Assembly: GCA_905234195.1 (NCBI GenBank)
Contig: CAJOFR010000003.1
Span: forward strand, 44,509 to 108,508
Length of the DNA stretch: 64,000 nucleotides
Reading direction: 5' to 3'
DNA from: an uncultured Selenomonadaceae bacterium
GTDB taxonomy: Bacteria > Bacillota > Negativicutes > Selenomonadales > Selenomonadaceae
Each line of letters begins with the position of its first letter. The first letter of the stretch is position 1. The position numbers and the translations under genes are program-made. Positions 53,393 to 61,887 of the stretch are shown here, in pieces. The notes under the pieces are model-generated. The model made no database searches. It was not told the origin of the DNA and saw nothing but the letters and a program-made list of their open reading frames with translations.

Positions 53393-55387
53393 TTGAAATT
53401 TTTAAAAAGATTTTTTGACGGACTGCAACGCGATTTAAGATTGTTCCTCTTCGTGTTGATTTTGCTGGAAATTTATCGCGCGGCATTTATTTTTTTAATG
53501 TCGGACTACATGGACGAAGGCAGCGGCTTTTCGCAGATATTAACGGCACTTTGGGCGGGGTTGCGGTTGAGTTTAAAGACGGCGGGGGCGGTAACATTAT
53601 TTTCGTTCGTCTTCGTGACGCTATTGGGATTCAGCTCGCTACTTCGGTTGGAGGTCGGGATTTTGGCGTCGCTGATTTTTTCGACGCTGTTCATGGCGCG
53701 TTTTCCCTACTACCGCGAATTTAATTCGACCTTCGGGCTGGAAGTACTCAACGGTCTGCACGAAAATGTTTTCGATATAATTTCGACGGTGCTTTTGGAC
53801 TACGGACTAATCTGGAGATTTCCCGTCGCGATAATTTTAACGGTGGTTTGCATAGCGATTTTGAGTCGGTTGCTGAACATAAAAACTTTTCCCATGCCGT
53901 ACATTTACGGGACGCTTGAAAAAGTTGTATTTGTCGTGCCTCTTGTCGTCGCGCTAATTGTTTTCGGCGTGTTCGTTCGTTTCGGCGGGAGTTTTAGTTT
54001 CAGCGGCGGAATTAATTGGGAGAACGCCGGGATTACTGACGACAATTTTTTGAACGAGTGCATTTTGGACGACGGGCAGGCAATGTACAGGGTTTGGAGC
54101 ATTTCAAAATTGACGGACATTGGCGAAATTGACGGCGTCGACAAAAAAAGTATCGTCACTCAAGCGCGATTCCTTGCCGACGACAAAAGTATAGATGACG
54201 ATATGATTGATCCCTTCCTTGAAAGAAAGGCAAAGGGCGCGCGGATTGATACGCCGCGACACATTTTTATAATTATCGGCGAAAATTGGATGCAGTGGCC
54301 CATGCTCGGCAAATATTACAATCTCCACATATCCGACGGAATAAAATCGATTATCGCCGAGCCGAACGCTTATTACAGCAGAAATTTCATGCCGAACGGC
54401 GATTTCACTTATGCGGCGGTGACGGGCTTTGTTACCGGTCTTTCCGACGTGAAAATTAACGTGAACTATCAGCCTAAGACTTACAGCGAAATTTATCTCA
54501 CGTCGCCGGCTCCGCAGCTGAAGGAATTGGGCTATCAAGTTGATTTTTGGTACGGCGGCAACCCCAGTTGGGAAAATATTTCAAAGATGACGCGCGCGCA
54601 GGGCTTTGATAATTTTTACGGCTATCCCAATCTCAACGCGCCTAAGCAAACGGTTTGGGGCGCGAAGGACGAGGATCTTTTCAACGCGATTAAAAATCAC
54701 CTTGCCGAAGAACCGCCGACGGTGCATTTTATTTTGACGACGTCCAATCACCCGCCTTACAATTTGGATTTGGAGAAGGAAGGCTACGACCTCGACGCGA
54801 CTTTGGCGGAAATAAAAAAACTGCCCAAAGTTGACGACGCTGAAAGGCTTGCCGTCGAACTTGGACACTATTGGTACATGGACAAAGTCACGACGAAATT
54901 TATTCGGGAAGTCAGCGCGGCTTATCCGGACAGTTTGTTTGTTGTCACGGGAGACCACGCCGTACGGACTGATCCGAGCACGCGCCCGACGATTTTTGAA
55001 CACCAGAGCGTTCCTTTCGTGATGTACGGCAAGGGGATTAAGCCGGATATTTTGCCGCCGGACGTCGTGGGCGGACACACGTCAATTGTTCCGACGATTA
55101 TTGAACTTATCGCGCCGGAAGGTTTTATTTACTATTCTGTTGCGCCGAGTCTTTTCAGTTCGACTAACGTTGCTTTCAACAACCATGCTTTTGTCACTCG
55201 AACTATCGCCGGCGAAATTGATTCGGACGCTGTGGAAATTTTACCGCACGTTGCATCTGCGGCGTTGAATCAGATTGACATGACGGCTGAAAGAGAATCC
55301 GCCGAACAAGTTATCAAGGCAATGCGAACGGTTTCTTGGTGGCTTATCACGCAGACTTTGCAAATGGTGCCGCTCTTCCTGCAATAA
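53393..55387 (+). CDS. LTA-synthase-like membrane sulfatase/phosphoglycerol transferase
   Basis: This 664-aa protein has about five N-terminal helices (residues 15-205) and an extracytoplasmic sulfatase-fold domain (about 280-620) with IIIGENWMQWPML, FVVTGDHAVRTDPS and GHTSIVPTIIEL. It resembles LtaS-type enzymes that transfer glycerol phosphate or modify envelope glycans; in a diderm it more likely decorates a periplasmic or surface glycan than makes LTA. The start is TTG 53393. A 196-bp structured spacer follows. Confidence 0.87.
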   Translation: MKFLKRFFDGLQRDLRLFLFVLILLEIYRAAFIFLMSDYMDEGSGFSQILTALWAGLRLSLKTAGAVTLFSFVFVTLLGFSSLLRLEVGILASLIFSTLFMARFPYYREFNSTFGLEVLNGLHENVFDIISTVLLDYGLIWRFPVAIILTVVCIAILSRLLNIKTFPMPYIYGTLEKVVFVVPLVVALIVFGVFVRFGGSFSFSGGINWENAGITDDNFLNECILDDGQAMYRVWSISKLTDIGEIDGVDKKSIVTQARFLADDKSIDDDMIDPFLERKAKGARIDTPRHIFIIIGENWMQWPMLGKYYNLHISDGIKSIIAEPNAYYSRNFMPNGDFTYAAVTGFVTGLSDVKINVNYQPKTYSEIYLTSPAPQLKELGYQVDFWYGGNPSWENISKMTRAQGFDNFYGYPNLNAPKQTVWGAKDEDLFNAIKNHLAEEPPTVHFILTTSNHPPYNLDLEKEGYDLDATLAEIKKLPKVDDAERLAVELGHYWYMDKVTTKFIREVSAAYPDSLFVVTGDHAVRTDPSTRPTIFEHQSVPFVMYGKGIKPDILPPDVVGGHTSIVPTIIELIAPEGFIYYSVAPSLFSSTNVAFNNHAFVTRTIAGEIDSDAVEILPHVASAALNQIDMTAERESAEQVIKAMRTVSWWLITQTLQMVPLFLQ

Positions 55388-55545
55388 TGTCGTCGCTCTT
55401 GTCGTTAACATGAAAGTAGCCGCCTAGGTCACCAGCTGAGACGACCACAAATCTATCTTAACCTGATCAAAGGTGCAACCGTTTGCCCGGTACTAAACGC
55501 TCCGTTCCATTCGCGGGGCGTCGTTTTTCAATTCCTTTAATAAAG
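55388..55545. ncRNA. Structured non-coding region (candidate ncRNA)
   Basis: No gene is visible, but the stretch has strong inverted repeats. ACGCTCCG and CGGGGCGT near 55497-55522 form a stem followed by CGTTTTTC, which works as a plus-strand terminator for the sulfatase gene. GTCGTC and GACGAC flank the 5' half. On the minus strand a good promoter (55548-55576) points into this stretch with no protein frame behind it. So it is either a structured 3' UTR or a minus-strand small RNA. I could not match it to a known RNA family. Confidence 0.45.
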
Positions 55546-55547
55546 AT

Positions 55548-55576
55548 ATTCTACTTCCTTTTATGTTGACTGTCAA
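55548..55576 (-). promoter_or_regulatory. Minus-strand promoter pointing into the non-coding stretch
   Basis: TTGACA, 17-bp spacer, TAGAAT on the minus strand, placed just after the stop codon of the PTS IIBC gene. No open frame of note follows before the sulfatase gene. Confidence 0.6.
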
Positions 55577-55583
55577 GAAAATT

Positions 55584-56927
55584 TTAATTCTCTTCGGGCG
55601 GGTCGTCAAAGCCCAAAATCCACGTCGCGATAAAGCCCGCAACGTAAGCGATAACCAGCCCGAAAAGATACACGGCAACATTATTTGTCGTGGCGGCAAG
55701 GGGGATGCCGGAAATTCCCATAGTCGCCGCGCCGACCATAAATTTTGCTTGAACCGCTCCGCCGAATGCCCCGCCTATGCACGCGCCGATAAAAGGTCTG
55801 CCCAGCGGGAAGGTGACGCCGTAAATCAGCGGCTCACCTACGCCCATCATGCCGACGGGCAGAGCTGAAGCGATTGTCTTTTTCAGAAATTTATTTTTCG
55901 TCTTGAAGTAGACTGCCGCCGACGCGCCGACTTGTCCCCCGCCCGCCATTGCCAAAATCGGCAACAAAATTGTCACGCCGTACATTGAAATTAATTCCGC
56001 GTGAATCGGTGTCAGTGCCTGGTGTATTCCGAACATGACCATAGGCAACCACAATCCCGCCAAAATAAATCCGACTGCCGCGCCGCCCGAATCAATCGCG
56101 CCCGTTGCGATTGTGCCGATTGTTCCCGCGATAGCTCCGCCGATTGGTTGCAGGACGAAAATTGCCGCCGCGCCCGCGATTAAAATTGTCACGAGCGGCG
56201 TCAAAAATAAATCGAACATTTCCGGAATGATTTTGTGCAGACGTTTTTCGAGCCACGCCGCCAATGCCGCGACTAAGATAACGGAAATTATTCCGCCGCG
56301 ACCGGGCACGAGATTTTCGCCAAAAATATTTACGTTCGTGAGCGCGGGATGTGAAATAATCGCGGCAAGAACCCCGCCGAGTATCGGACTGCCGCCGAAA
56401 ACTTTTCCCGCGTTGTAGCCGATAAAAAGATTCATTCCCCAAAAAACCGCGTTGCCGAAAACCGACAAAAGTTTTATAATCTGCGCGTCGGCAAGTTCGG
56501 GAGAAATTTTCATCGCCACGCCGACAATTCCGGTTATCAAACCGCAGGCAATGAAACCTGGAATCAGCGGCAAAAAAATTCCCGCCAGCCTCTTCAGAAA
56601 AAGTTTTATCGGCGTAGCGTTGCGGGCGCGAATTTCCTCATGCAATTCTTTTCCGTCGCCAATCTTCGGTTTTTTCGCGCGCCCTAAAATTTCGTTGACG
56701 GCGTTCGCAACATTCGTCGCTTTGCCGGGTCCGAGAATAATTTGCAGCTCGTCGCCGTCAAGGTTAATTCCCATGACGCCTTCAAGTTTTTTCACCGAGT
56801 CGAAAATTTTTTCGTTCCTTTCGACAAGCTGAACGCGCAACCTCGTCATACAATTCGTTGCGGTCAAAATATTTTTCATGCCGCCGAGATTTTCAACAAT
56901 TTTCGCGGCAAGTTCTTCGTTCGTCAA
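55584..56927 (-). CDS. PTS sugar permease IIBC (MurP/sucrose-like)
   Basis: This 447-aa permease has an N-terminal IIB domain (phospho-cysteine in TATNCMTRLRVQLVE) and a IIC membrane domain (about 110-440) with FLPLIPGFIACGLITGI and GVGEPLIYGVTFPLG. It lacks a IIA domain, so it must borrow one, possibly from the IIABC permease at 28031. It resembles MurP-type N-acetylmuramate or sucrose permeases. The TTG start at 56927 follows GGAG. It lies 3 bp after the phytase gene. Confidence 0.88.
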   Translation of the reverse strand: MTNEELAAKIVENLGGMKNILTATNCMTRLRVQLVERNEKIFDSVKKLEGVMGINLDGDELQIILGPGKATNVANAVNEILGRAKKPKIGDGKELHEEIRARNATPIKLFLKRLAGIFLPLIPGFIACGLITGIVGVAMKISPELADAQIIKLLSVFGNAVFWGMNLFIGYNAGKVFGGSPILGGVLAAIISHPALTNVNIFGENLVPGRGGIISVILVAALAAWLEKRLHKIIPEMFDLFLTPLVTILIAGAAAIFVLQPIGGAIAGTIGTIATGAIDSGGAAVGFILAGLWLPMVMFGIHQALTPIHAELISMYGVTILLPILAMAGGGQVGASAAVYFKTKNKFLKKTIASALPVGMMGVGEPLIYGVTFPLGRPFIGACIGGAFGGAVQAKFMVGAATMGISGIPLAATTNNVAVYLFGLVIAYVAGFIATWILGFDDPPEEN

Positions 56928-56930
56928 AGA

Positions 56931-57773
56931 TCAAGTCTCCTTATCAAAAAATTCTCTCCAGCTCGTTTCTCCGCCCTGCGCGATAATTTCTTTGGCGTAT
57001 CTTTGGAAGAGCCGAATAAATTTTTCGCGGTCGCCGCCGTCCAAAAGATTCGAGCCGCCCAGCTTGGAATTGAGCGCGCAAATTTCTTCAAGGGAGGCGT
57101 CGGGGTTTTGCAAAAGCTGATACATTACGACAAAAGTTGTCGTGCGCCCGTGACCTGCCTGACAGTGGAAGTGCAACCAATCATTTTCGTCGAGCGTCCC
57201 GACAAAATTCAGAAACTCGTCGACAATTTCCGGCGCGGGCGTCATCATATCAGTCACGCCAAAACGAATGTAACTGAAGCCGACTTCCGACGCAGCGGCG
57301 CGTTCGCTTTGGGCACTGCTCGGAATAATCGTGACGGGCGAAAAATGCGCGGTGTCGTAATTTCCGAGCGGCACGAAGGTAGTTTCGACGCCGACAGTTT
57401 TTTTCAGCCGCGCAAGCTCATCCCTTTCGATACCGCTGTTGCCCTTCCAATAGTTGGCGAGATTTTTTTTGACGTACCAGCTGACGGGGTAAGCGTCTAC
57501 AAAACCGTGCGGCTCCTGCCGAAGATCCACAAGGTAAATCGTGGCGTCGTATTCTGCGGATTTTTTCAGCTTATCAAAAATTGTCCGCAGGTTGTTCAAA
57601 GACGGCTGCCCGCTTGCCGATAAATTTGAGTTCGGGATTATTCGGAAACTGTACGGCAATTCGTAAGAGTCACTTGCGTCAAGCCTCCAAACTCCTTTCG
57701 CGCTTGCCGCCGCAGAAAAAAATATCGTCGCCGCGAAAATCACAGCCACAACAAAAAAAATCTTCCTGTTCAT
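56931..57773 (-). CDS. Exported PTP-like phytase (myo-inositol phosphate phosphatase)
   Basis: This 280-aa protein has a signal peptide (KIFFVVAVIFAATIFFSAA) and a protein-tyrosine-phosphatase fold with the P-loop HCQAGHGRT (Cys204, Arg210) and a general-acid loop VTDMMTPAPE (Asp175), as in the Selenomonas ruminantium phytase, whose P-loop is HCEAGVGRT. It should release phosphate from inositol phosphates outside the cytoplasm. The PTS gene starts 3 bp downstream, so they are probably cotranscribed. Confidence 0.92.
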   Translation of the reverse strand: MNRKIFFVVAVIFAATIFFSAAASAKGVWRLDASDSYELPYSFRIIPNSNLSASGQPSLNNLRTIFDKLKKSAEYDATIYLVDLRQEPHGFVDAYPVSWYVKKNLANYWKGNSGIERDELARLKKTVGVETTFVPLGNYDTAHFSPVTIIPSSAQSERAAASEVGFSYIRFGVTDMMTPAPEIVDEFLNFVGTLDENDWLHFHCQAGHGRTTTFVVMYQLLQNPDASLEEICALNSKLGGSNLLDGGDREKFIRLFQRYAKEIIAQGGETSWREFFDKET

Positions 57774-57820
57774 GAAAATTAACCCTTCCGTTGATTTTAA
57801 CAGCTAATTTTATTCTTTTG

Positions 57821-57995
57821 ACATACTCCCCACGACTAAAGGCGGGGGATTCTGCTATCATCAATCGATGCTTAAAAATTAAGTCTTACTCGGTCTCCTG
57901 CAAGGGTCGATGCCCCAACCCGTTTTATGGTTTAAATTTAGTTGCAGAAGTTGGCGGATTTTACCCCTACTCAACTTCCAAAAGAATTTTAAATT
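57821..57995 (-). mobile_element. Orphan IS605-type right end without transposase
   Basis: On the plus strand CTCCCCACGACTAAAG (57826-57841) matches 15 of 16 bases of the terminal hairpin of the TnpB element at 63641, and TCCCC/GGGGA close the stem. The flanking 140 bp to about 57995 hold no intact gene, so this is a decayed copy or a passive end. Together with the start of the next gene it fills the 344-bp stretch 57774-58117, in which no other gene is supported. Confidence 0.65.
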
Positions 57996-58117
57996 AAAAT
58001 TTGCAAATTGTCAATGAAGAATTGCGCCGTTTCATTCCCATAGCTAAAGCGAGGGGCTTTCACTGCGCTTTTTCGGTAAAGAGAGGAGATGAGCCGCCGA
58101 AGGGTGCGGCGTTTCAG

Positions 58118-58432
58118 ATGAAAAAAATTAAAATCACCGTCATGAAAAAAATTCGTCACGAAGATTTAATCGCGGAGTACGAAAACCCGATTGAGAATGC
58201 TTGCGATATGGAGGAGGGGCAAATTTTTATCGCGAACGGCTGGCAAAAACCCGCCGGCTTGTGTCAAAGCGCGTGGGACAGCATGTCGGCTTTTGTGCTC
58301 GGTCTTTCTCACGGCGCGGAAGATTTTTACGAGGGCTGGATGAAAAATAAAAAGTCCGCGATGATTTCCTGCAACGACGGCTTTCGCCCCGTGAGCTTTC
58401 TTGTGGAAACTTTAGACGAAGACGCCGATTAA
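58118..58432 (+). CDS. TIGR04076-family protein
   Basis: This 104-aa protein (MKKIKITVMKKIRHEDLIA, then QKPAGLCQSAWDSMSAFVL) matches a small conserved family of unknown function that usually has a few conserved cysteines. I start it at ATG 58118; the frame opens at 58001 but that part overlaps the IS remnant. A 10-codon frame from ATG 58090 behind GAGAGGAG ends by overlapping this ATG (ATGA), which may couple translation. Confidence 0.72.
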   Translation: MKKIKITVMKKIRHEDLIAEYENPIENACDMEEGQIFIANGWQKPAGLCQSAWDSMSAFVLGLSHGAEDFYEGWMKNKKSAMISCNDGFRPVSFLVETLDEDAD

Positions 58433-58488
58433 TGAAATTAATTAGGAAAAATCGTAAACTTTCACTTTATTTACAAAAAGACTTATGA

Positions 58489-58494
58489 TATAAT
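58489..58494 (+). promoter_or_regulatory. Extended -10 promoter of the rodA/ftsW gene
   Basis: TGATATAAT (TATAAT at 58489-58494) with a weak TTTATT 17 bp upstream; the same TGATATAAT form precedes the histidine kinase at 46243. Confidence 0.6.
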
Positions 58495-58526
58495 TCTCCC
58501 GATTGAATTTTGTGGGAGGATTTTTT

Positions 58527-59666
58527 TTGGCTACAGACTCTGTACAAAAAGAGGATTCGATTCAAAACGAGAAGAAAAGATTTTGGAATAACGACATGGA
58601 AGCGATTATCGGGATAATGGTCGTGCTTTTGATTCTCGGCACGATTAACGTTTTCAGCTCCAGTTTTATACTTGCCGAAGCAGAATTCGATACGCCGTAT
58701 TTTTTTCTGAAAAGGCACTTGATTAATATTGCGATTGGTTTTATTGCGTTCGGGATTTGTTTTCGGACGGATTATCATCGCTGGCGGGGGCTGATGCCTT
58801 TTGTCTTGGGGTTCACGGTAATTTCTTTGGTGCTCGTCCTGATAATCGGTCCGCAGGTGAACGGCGCGCGCAGGTGGTTGCCGCTGGGCGTCACTCAATT
58901 TCAGCCGGCGGAAATGGCAAAGCTCGTGTCGATAATGATAGCGGCGGCGTATTTGTCATTGCAGGTCAAAAAAAATCGCGAGATAAAATTTTTCACTGTG
59001 CAAATGGGAATTATCGGCGCGATGTTCGTTTTGACGGAACTGGAACCGGATATGGGCACGGCGTGCATAATTATCGGGATCCCGCTGATAATGTACGTGG
59101 TTGCGGGCTTGGACAGGCGAAAAATTTTTTGGCTGATAGGCGCAATCGTGACGGGCGGCATCTTAATGATTTTGAGAAACCCTTATCGATTGGAGAGATT
59201 GAAAGTCACGTTCGACCCCTGGTCTGACGCGCAAAACTACGGCTACCAAACTGTGCAAAGTTTATCGGCGATAGGTTCGGGCGAATTGACGGGAATGGGT
59301 TTGGGCGTCGGCGTGAGCAAGTACGATTATTTGCCGGAAGCCCACACGGATTTTGCCTTCGCGATTTTCTGCCAGGAGAACGGATTTTTGGGCGCGATAT
59401 TCGTTTTCATGTTGTTCGCGGCGTTGACGGTCTACGCGGCAAGAGTGGCGGGCAGGGCGCGCGACGAGTACGGACAAATGTTGGCAGTGGGCGTGATGAT
59501 TTTGGTTGTCGGACAAGCAATCGGAAATTTGTTAATGGTCGGCGGAATGTTCCCCGTCGTCGGAATCCCGTTGCCGTTCATAAGTTACGGAGGCACTTCG
59601 CTGATAATGACAATGGCGTCAATGGGAATTTTGGTAAACGTCGGGCGGCTGGGCAAAAAAGAGTAA
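58527..59666 (+). CDS. rodA: SEDS-family peptidoglycan polymerase (RodA/FtsW)
   Basis: SEDS proteins polymerise peptidoglycan with a partner PBP2-type transpeptidase. The 379-aa protein has ten helices and the family motifs NGARRWLPLGVTQFQPAE (about residues 110-130), TELEPDMGTACII, LPEAHTDFAFAIFCQE and GIPLPFISYGGTS. RodA is preferred over FtsW because no division genes are near, but this is not certain. TTG 58527 follows GGGAGGA. Confidence 0.9.
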   Translation: MATDSVQKEDSIQNEKKRFWNNDMEAIIGIMVVLLILGTINVFSSSFILAEAEFDTPYFFLKRHLINIAIGFIAFGICFRTDYHRWRGLMPFVLGFTVISLVLVLIIGPQVNGARRWLPLGVTQFQPAEMAKLVSIMIAAAYLSLQVKKNREIKFFTVQMGIIGAMFVLTELEPDMGTACIIIGIPLIMYVVAGLDRRKIFWLIGAIVTGGILMILRNPYRLERLKVTFDPWSDAQNYGYQTVQSLSAIGSGELTGMGLGVGVSKYDYLPEAHTDFAFAIFCQENGFLGAIFVFMLFAALTVYAARVAGRARDEYGQMLAVGVMILVVGQAIGNLLMVGGMFPVVGIPLPFISYGGTSLIMTMASMGILVNVGRLGKKE

Positions 59667-59672
59667 AAAAAA

Positions 59673-59749
59673 TGGTGCGATTGGCGCGATTCGAACGCGC
59701 GACCTGCTGCTTAGGAGGCAGACGCTCTATCCTGCTGAGCTACAACCGC
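59673..59749 (-). tRNA. tRNA-Arg (anticodon CCU)
   Basis: The minus strand folds as a cloverleaf: acceptor GCGGTTG/CAATCGC, D-stem GCTC/GAGC, anticodon loop CTCCTAA (anticodon CCT, reading AGG), T-stem GCGCG with TTCGAAT loop, and an encoded CCA (59673-59675). Confidence 0.95.
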
Positions 59750-59815
59750 ACAATGGTTGAAGTTTAGCACGAACGGCGTTTATTTGCAAGAAAAATTTTT
59801 TCGGGAGAAATTATT

Positions 59816-60589
59816 TTGAAATGGATTAATCACCAAATCGCGACGGGCTTTATTGTTTACGCGGCGACGGACGACGCGCTCTTTGTGGCGTCAAGTATCA
59901 TGGGCGCGGTTATCCCCGACAAAGTGGAAGGTTCGCCGCCGAGAGAGAATAAAGCTTATTGGAATTGGCGCAGAAATCACCGTACCTGGTCGCATTATCC
60001 GCCGATTTATTTTGCGCTGATAGCCGCGTTGCAGTTCGCGAAAAATTATTATCCGAATCCAACGTTGGGAATTTTTTTGAACGTGTTGACTTACGTTTTG
60101 ATTGGCGCGCTGCTCCACATTGCCGAAGACGGAATTTGCGGCAAGGTTCCAATTTTTAAGCCGCGAAAAAAATACGGCGTGAAACTTTTTAAAGTCGGCT
60201 CGTGGCAAGAATATTTTTTTGTGACGCTTATAATTTGCGGTTGCTTGCTGTTCAGGTTCGGCGATGTCTTTGTTGACGAGTTCGACCTGCGCGAAAAGTT
60301 GCCGCGTATAGATATAAATTTAGGAGGGTTTACTTTGAAGAGCTATTCTTACACACCGGAGCGCGTCTGCTCCAAGCAAATTAATTTCAGTATCGACGAC
60401 GAAGGAAAATTGCACGACGTCAAATTTTTCGGCGGCTGCCCGGGAAATCTCGTGGCAATCAGCACGCTCGTCGAGGGGCAGGACGCAAAAAAAACAGCTG
60501 ACCTTTTGCGCGGGAATCCTTGCGGCGCGCGCGGGACAAGCTGTGCAGATCAATTCGCGAAGGCAATAGATGAAGCCATCGCCGGCTGA
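59816..60589 (+). CDS. DUF457/YdjM-like membrane protein fused to a TSCPD domain
   Basis: This 257-aa frame joins two unrelated proteins. Residues 1-155 are a YdjM/DUF457-type membrane protein of the metal-dependent hydrolase group (HRTWSHYPPIY, then LLHIAEDGICGKVP), with helices near 60-105 and 130-150. Residues 174-257 are a complete TSCPD protein of the TIGR03905 type (SYSYTPERVCSKQINF, GGCPGNLVAIS, CGARGTSCADQFAKAI) with its conserved cysteines. No stop separates them. An internal start at 60335 is listed separately. Confidence 0.85.
   Translation: MKWINHQIATGFIVYAATDDALFVASSIMGAVIPDKVEGSPPRENKAYWNWRRNHRTWSHYPPIYFALIAALQFAKNYYPNPTLGIFLNVLTYVLIGALLHIAEDGICGKVPIFKPRKKYGVKLFKVGSWQEYFFVTLIICGCLLFRFGDVFVDEFDLREKLPRIDINLGGFTLKSYSYTPERVCSKQINFSIDDEGKLHDVKFFGGCPGNLVAISTLVEGQDAKKTADLLRGNPCGARGTSCADQFAKAIDEAIAG
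60335..60589 (+). CDS. Internal start giving a stand-alone TSCPD protein
   Basis: TTG 60335 is in frame inside the fused gene, preceded by a perfect GGAGGG site 6 nt upstream. It would give an 84-aa protein beginning KSYSYTPERVCSKQ, exactly where stand-alone TIGR03905 proteins start. So the locus may yield both the fusion and a free TSCPD protein, or the upstream gene has simply lost its stop codon. Confidence 0.6.
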   Translation: MKSYSYTPERVCSKQINFSIDDEGKLHDVKFFGGCPGNLVAISTLVEGQDAKKTADLLRGNPCGARGTSCADQFAKAIDEAIAG

Positions 60590-60594
60590 AATTT

Positions 60595-61233
60595 TTATCC
60601 CTTGAAAAATTTTTCAAGCCAAGAAATTCCAATCGCGTAGATAGAAATTGTCGCGATTAATAAAAACAAAAATGCTCCGAATGAAAATTCTGTCGCCGGC
60701 GTCGCGAAAATGTGTTTCATTAAAATTCTGTCGCCGACGCGGTTTAAAAACGAGCCGTAAACTCCCGCGCCGATTAAAATTATCAGCGTCAAGTATTCGA
60801 CGCCGCGCGGGATATTTTTTTGCCGCAAAATTTTGCTCAAAATAAATTGCCGGTGCAAGCCGACGTGCAACCCGACCAAAATTATCATGACGTAGGGTAG
60901 TGCGACGTGCAGTTGGTGAATCGTCATGTTGCGGCGGAGGTCCAGCGGGATAACGCCGCCGAAAATGTAGTTCGATATGCAAATTCCGGTGACGACAATT
61001 AAAATTAAATCGACGAGTAGCAAAAAATTTATCAGCGTCGAAAAAAATCTGCGCGCCGTCCAATTTCCGCGAGTCAAGCCGAATATCCAGCCGCGATTAA
61101 AATTCAGGTGCACGACGACCGCCGCCGCCAGCATTAGCCCGAAAATTTCGTGGAACATGCGCGGCAGAAAATGAAAACTCATCGTCAGCAGGAACAGCGC
61201 GAAAATCAGCACGTCAAGCAAAAATTTTTTCAT
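60595..61233 (-). CDS. DUF4405-type membrane cytochrome-like protein
   Basis: This 212-aa protein has about five membrane helices with well-placed histidines (HEIFGLMLAAAVVVHLNF, IHQLHVALP, VGLHVGLHRQF), the pattern of haem-binding b-type membrane proteins. It probably passes electrons across the membrane. Its start overlaps the stop of the lipoprotein flavodoxin gene (ATGA), suggesting they work together. Confidence 0.85.
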   Translation of the reverse strand: MKKFLLDVLIFALFLLTMSFHFLPRMFHEIFGLMLAAAVVVHLNFNRGWIFGLTRGNWTARRFFSTLINFLLLVDLILIVVTGICISNYIFGGVIPLDLRRNMTIHQLHVALPYVMIILVGLHVGLHRQFILSKILRQKNIPRGVEYLTLIILIGAGVYGSFLNRVGDRILMKHIFATPATEFSFGAFLFLLIATISIYAIGISWLEKFFKG

Positions 61234-61874
61234 TTGATACCAATTTCGTCGAAGTAGCTTTTAATTTCGTCGCGTTCGGATTTTTGGAAGAAACATTTGC
61301 CGCCCTTCCAGTTCGCGGAATTTCCGGCAAGTTCCTTCAAATAATCGCCGCTCGTTCCGATATCACTTCCGCCCGAAGTGCAAATCGCCGCGAGATTTTT
61401 CCCGCCGAAGTCGTAGCTCTCAACGAAGGTATCAATAATTTTCGGCTCCCTGCCCCACCAAATCGGGAAGGCAATTACAATCGTGTCGTAATGCGAAATA
61501 TTTGCGCCCTTGTCAGCAAGCGCGGGGCGTGCGTTTTCGTCCTTCTGCTCGACAGTCGCGCGGGTGGTCTCGTCGTGCCAATCCAAATCCTTTTCGGTGT
61601 AAGGCGTCTCCGGTTTTATCTCGTAGATGTCAGCGTTGAGGACGGACGCCGCATTTTCGGCAAGGGCTTTAGTTTTTCCCGTGCACGAAAAATATGCGAC
61701 GAGAATTTTTTTATCGCCGGAAGTCGTTGCGGCGGGCGCGGGCTCCGAAGAATTTTTTTCAGCGGAAGTTTTATTTTCGGGCGCGGGATTTTTTTCGCCG
61801 CCTTCGGAATTTCCGCAAGCCGTCAATGTCAAAAGCATTATCACCGAAAGAAAAGTTAAGAGTAATTTTTTCAC
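61230..61874 (-). CDS. Lipoprotein flavodoxin
   Basis: This 214-aa protein has a lipoprotein signal (LSVIMLLTLTAC, lipid-modified cysteine at about 20), a Ser/Pro/Ala linker and a flavodoxin fold with VAYFSCTGKTKALAE (FMN phosphate loop) and IAFPIWWGREPKI. An exported flavodoxin is unusual, since most are cytoplasmic. It lies between the AKR and the DUF4405 membrane protein, so an extracytoplasmic electron-transfer role is likely. Confidence 0.9.
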   Translation of the reverse strand: MKKLLLTFLSVIMLLTLTACGNSEGGEKNPAPENKTSAEKNSSEPAPAATTSGDKKILVAYFSCTGKTKALAENAASVLNADIYEIKPETPYTEKDLDWHDETTRATVEQKDENARPALADKGANISHYDTIVIAFPIWWGREPKIIDTFVESYDFGGKNLAAICTSGGSDIGTSGDYLKELAGNSANWKGGKCFFQKSERDEIKSYFDEIGIK

Positions 61875-61887
61875 TTGCGTCGTCTCC

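Noticed and set aside
55440..55530. T-box-like GGTGCAACCG before a terminator
   Set aside because: Partial similarity only, and no plus-strand gene follows that it could control.
57791..57997. 68-codon plus-strand frame in the IS605 remnant
   Set aside because: It crosses the terminal hairpin and has no ribosome site or known domain.
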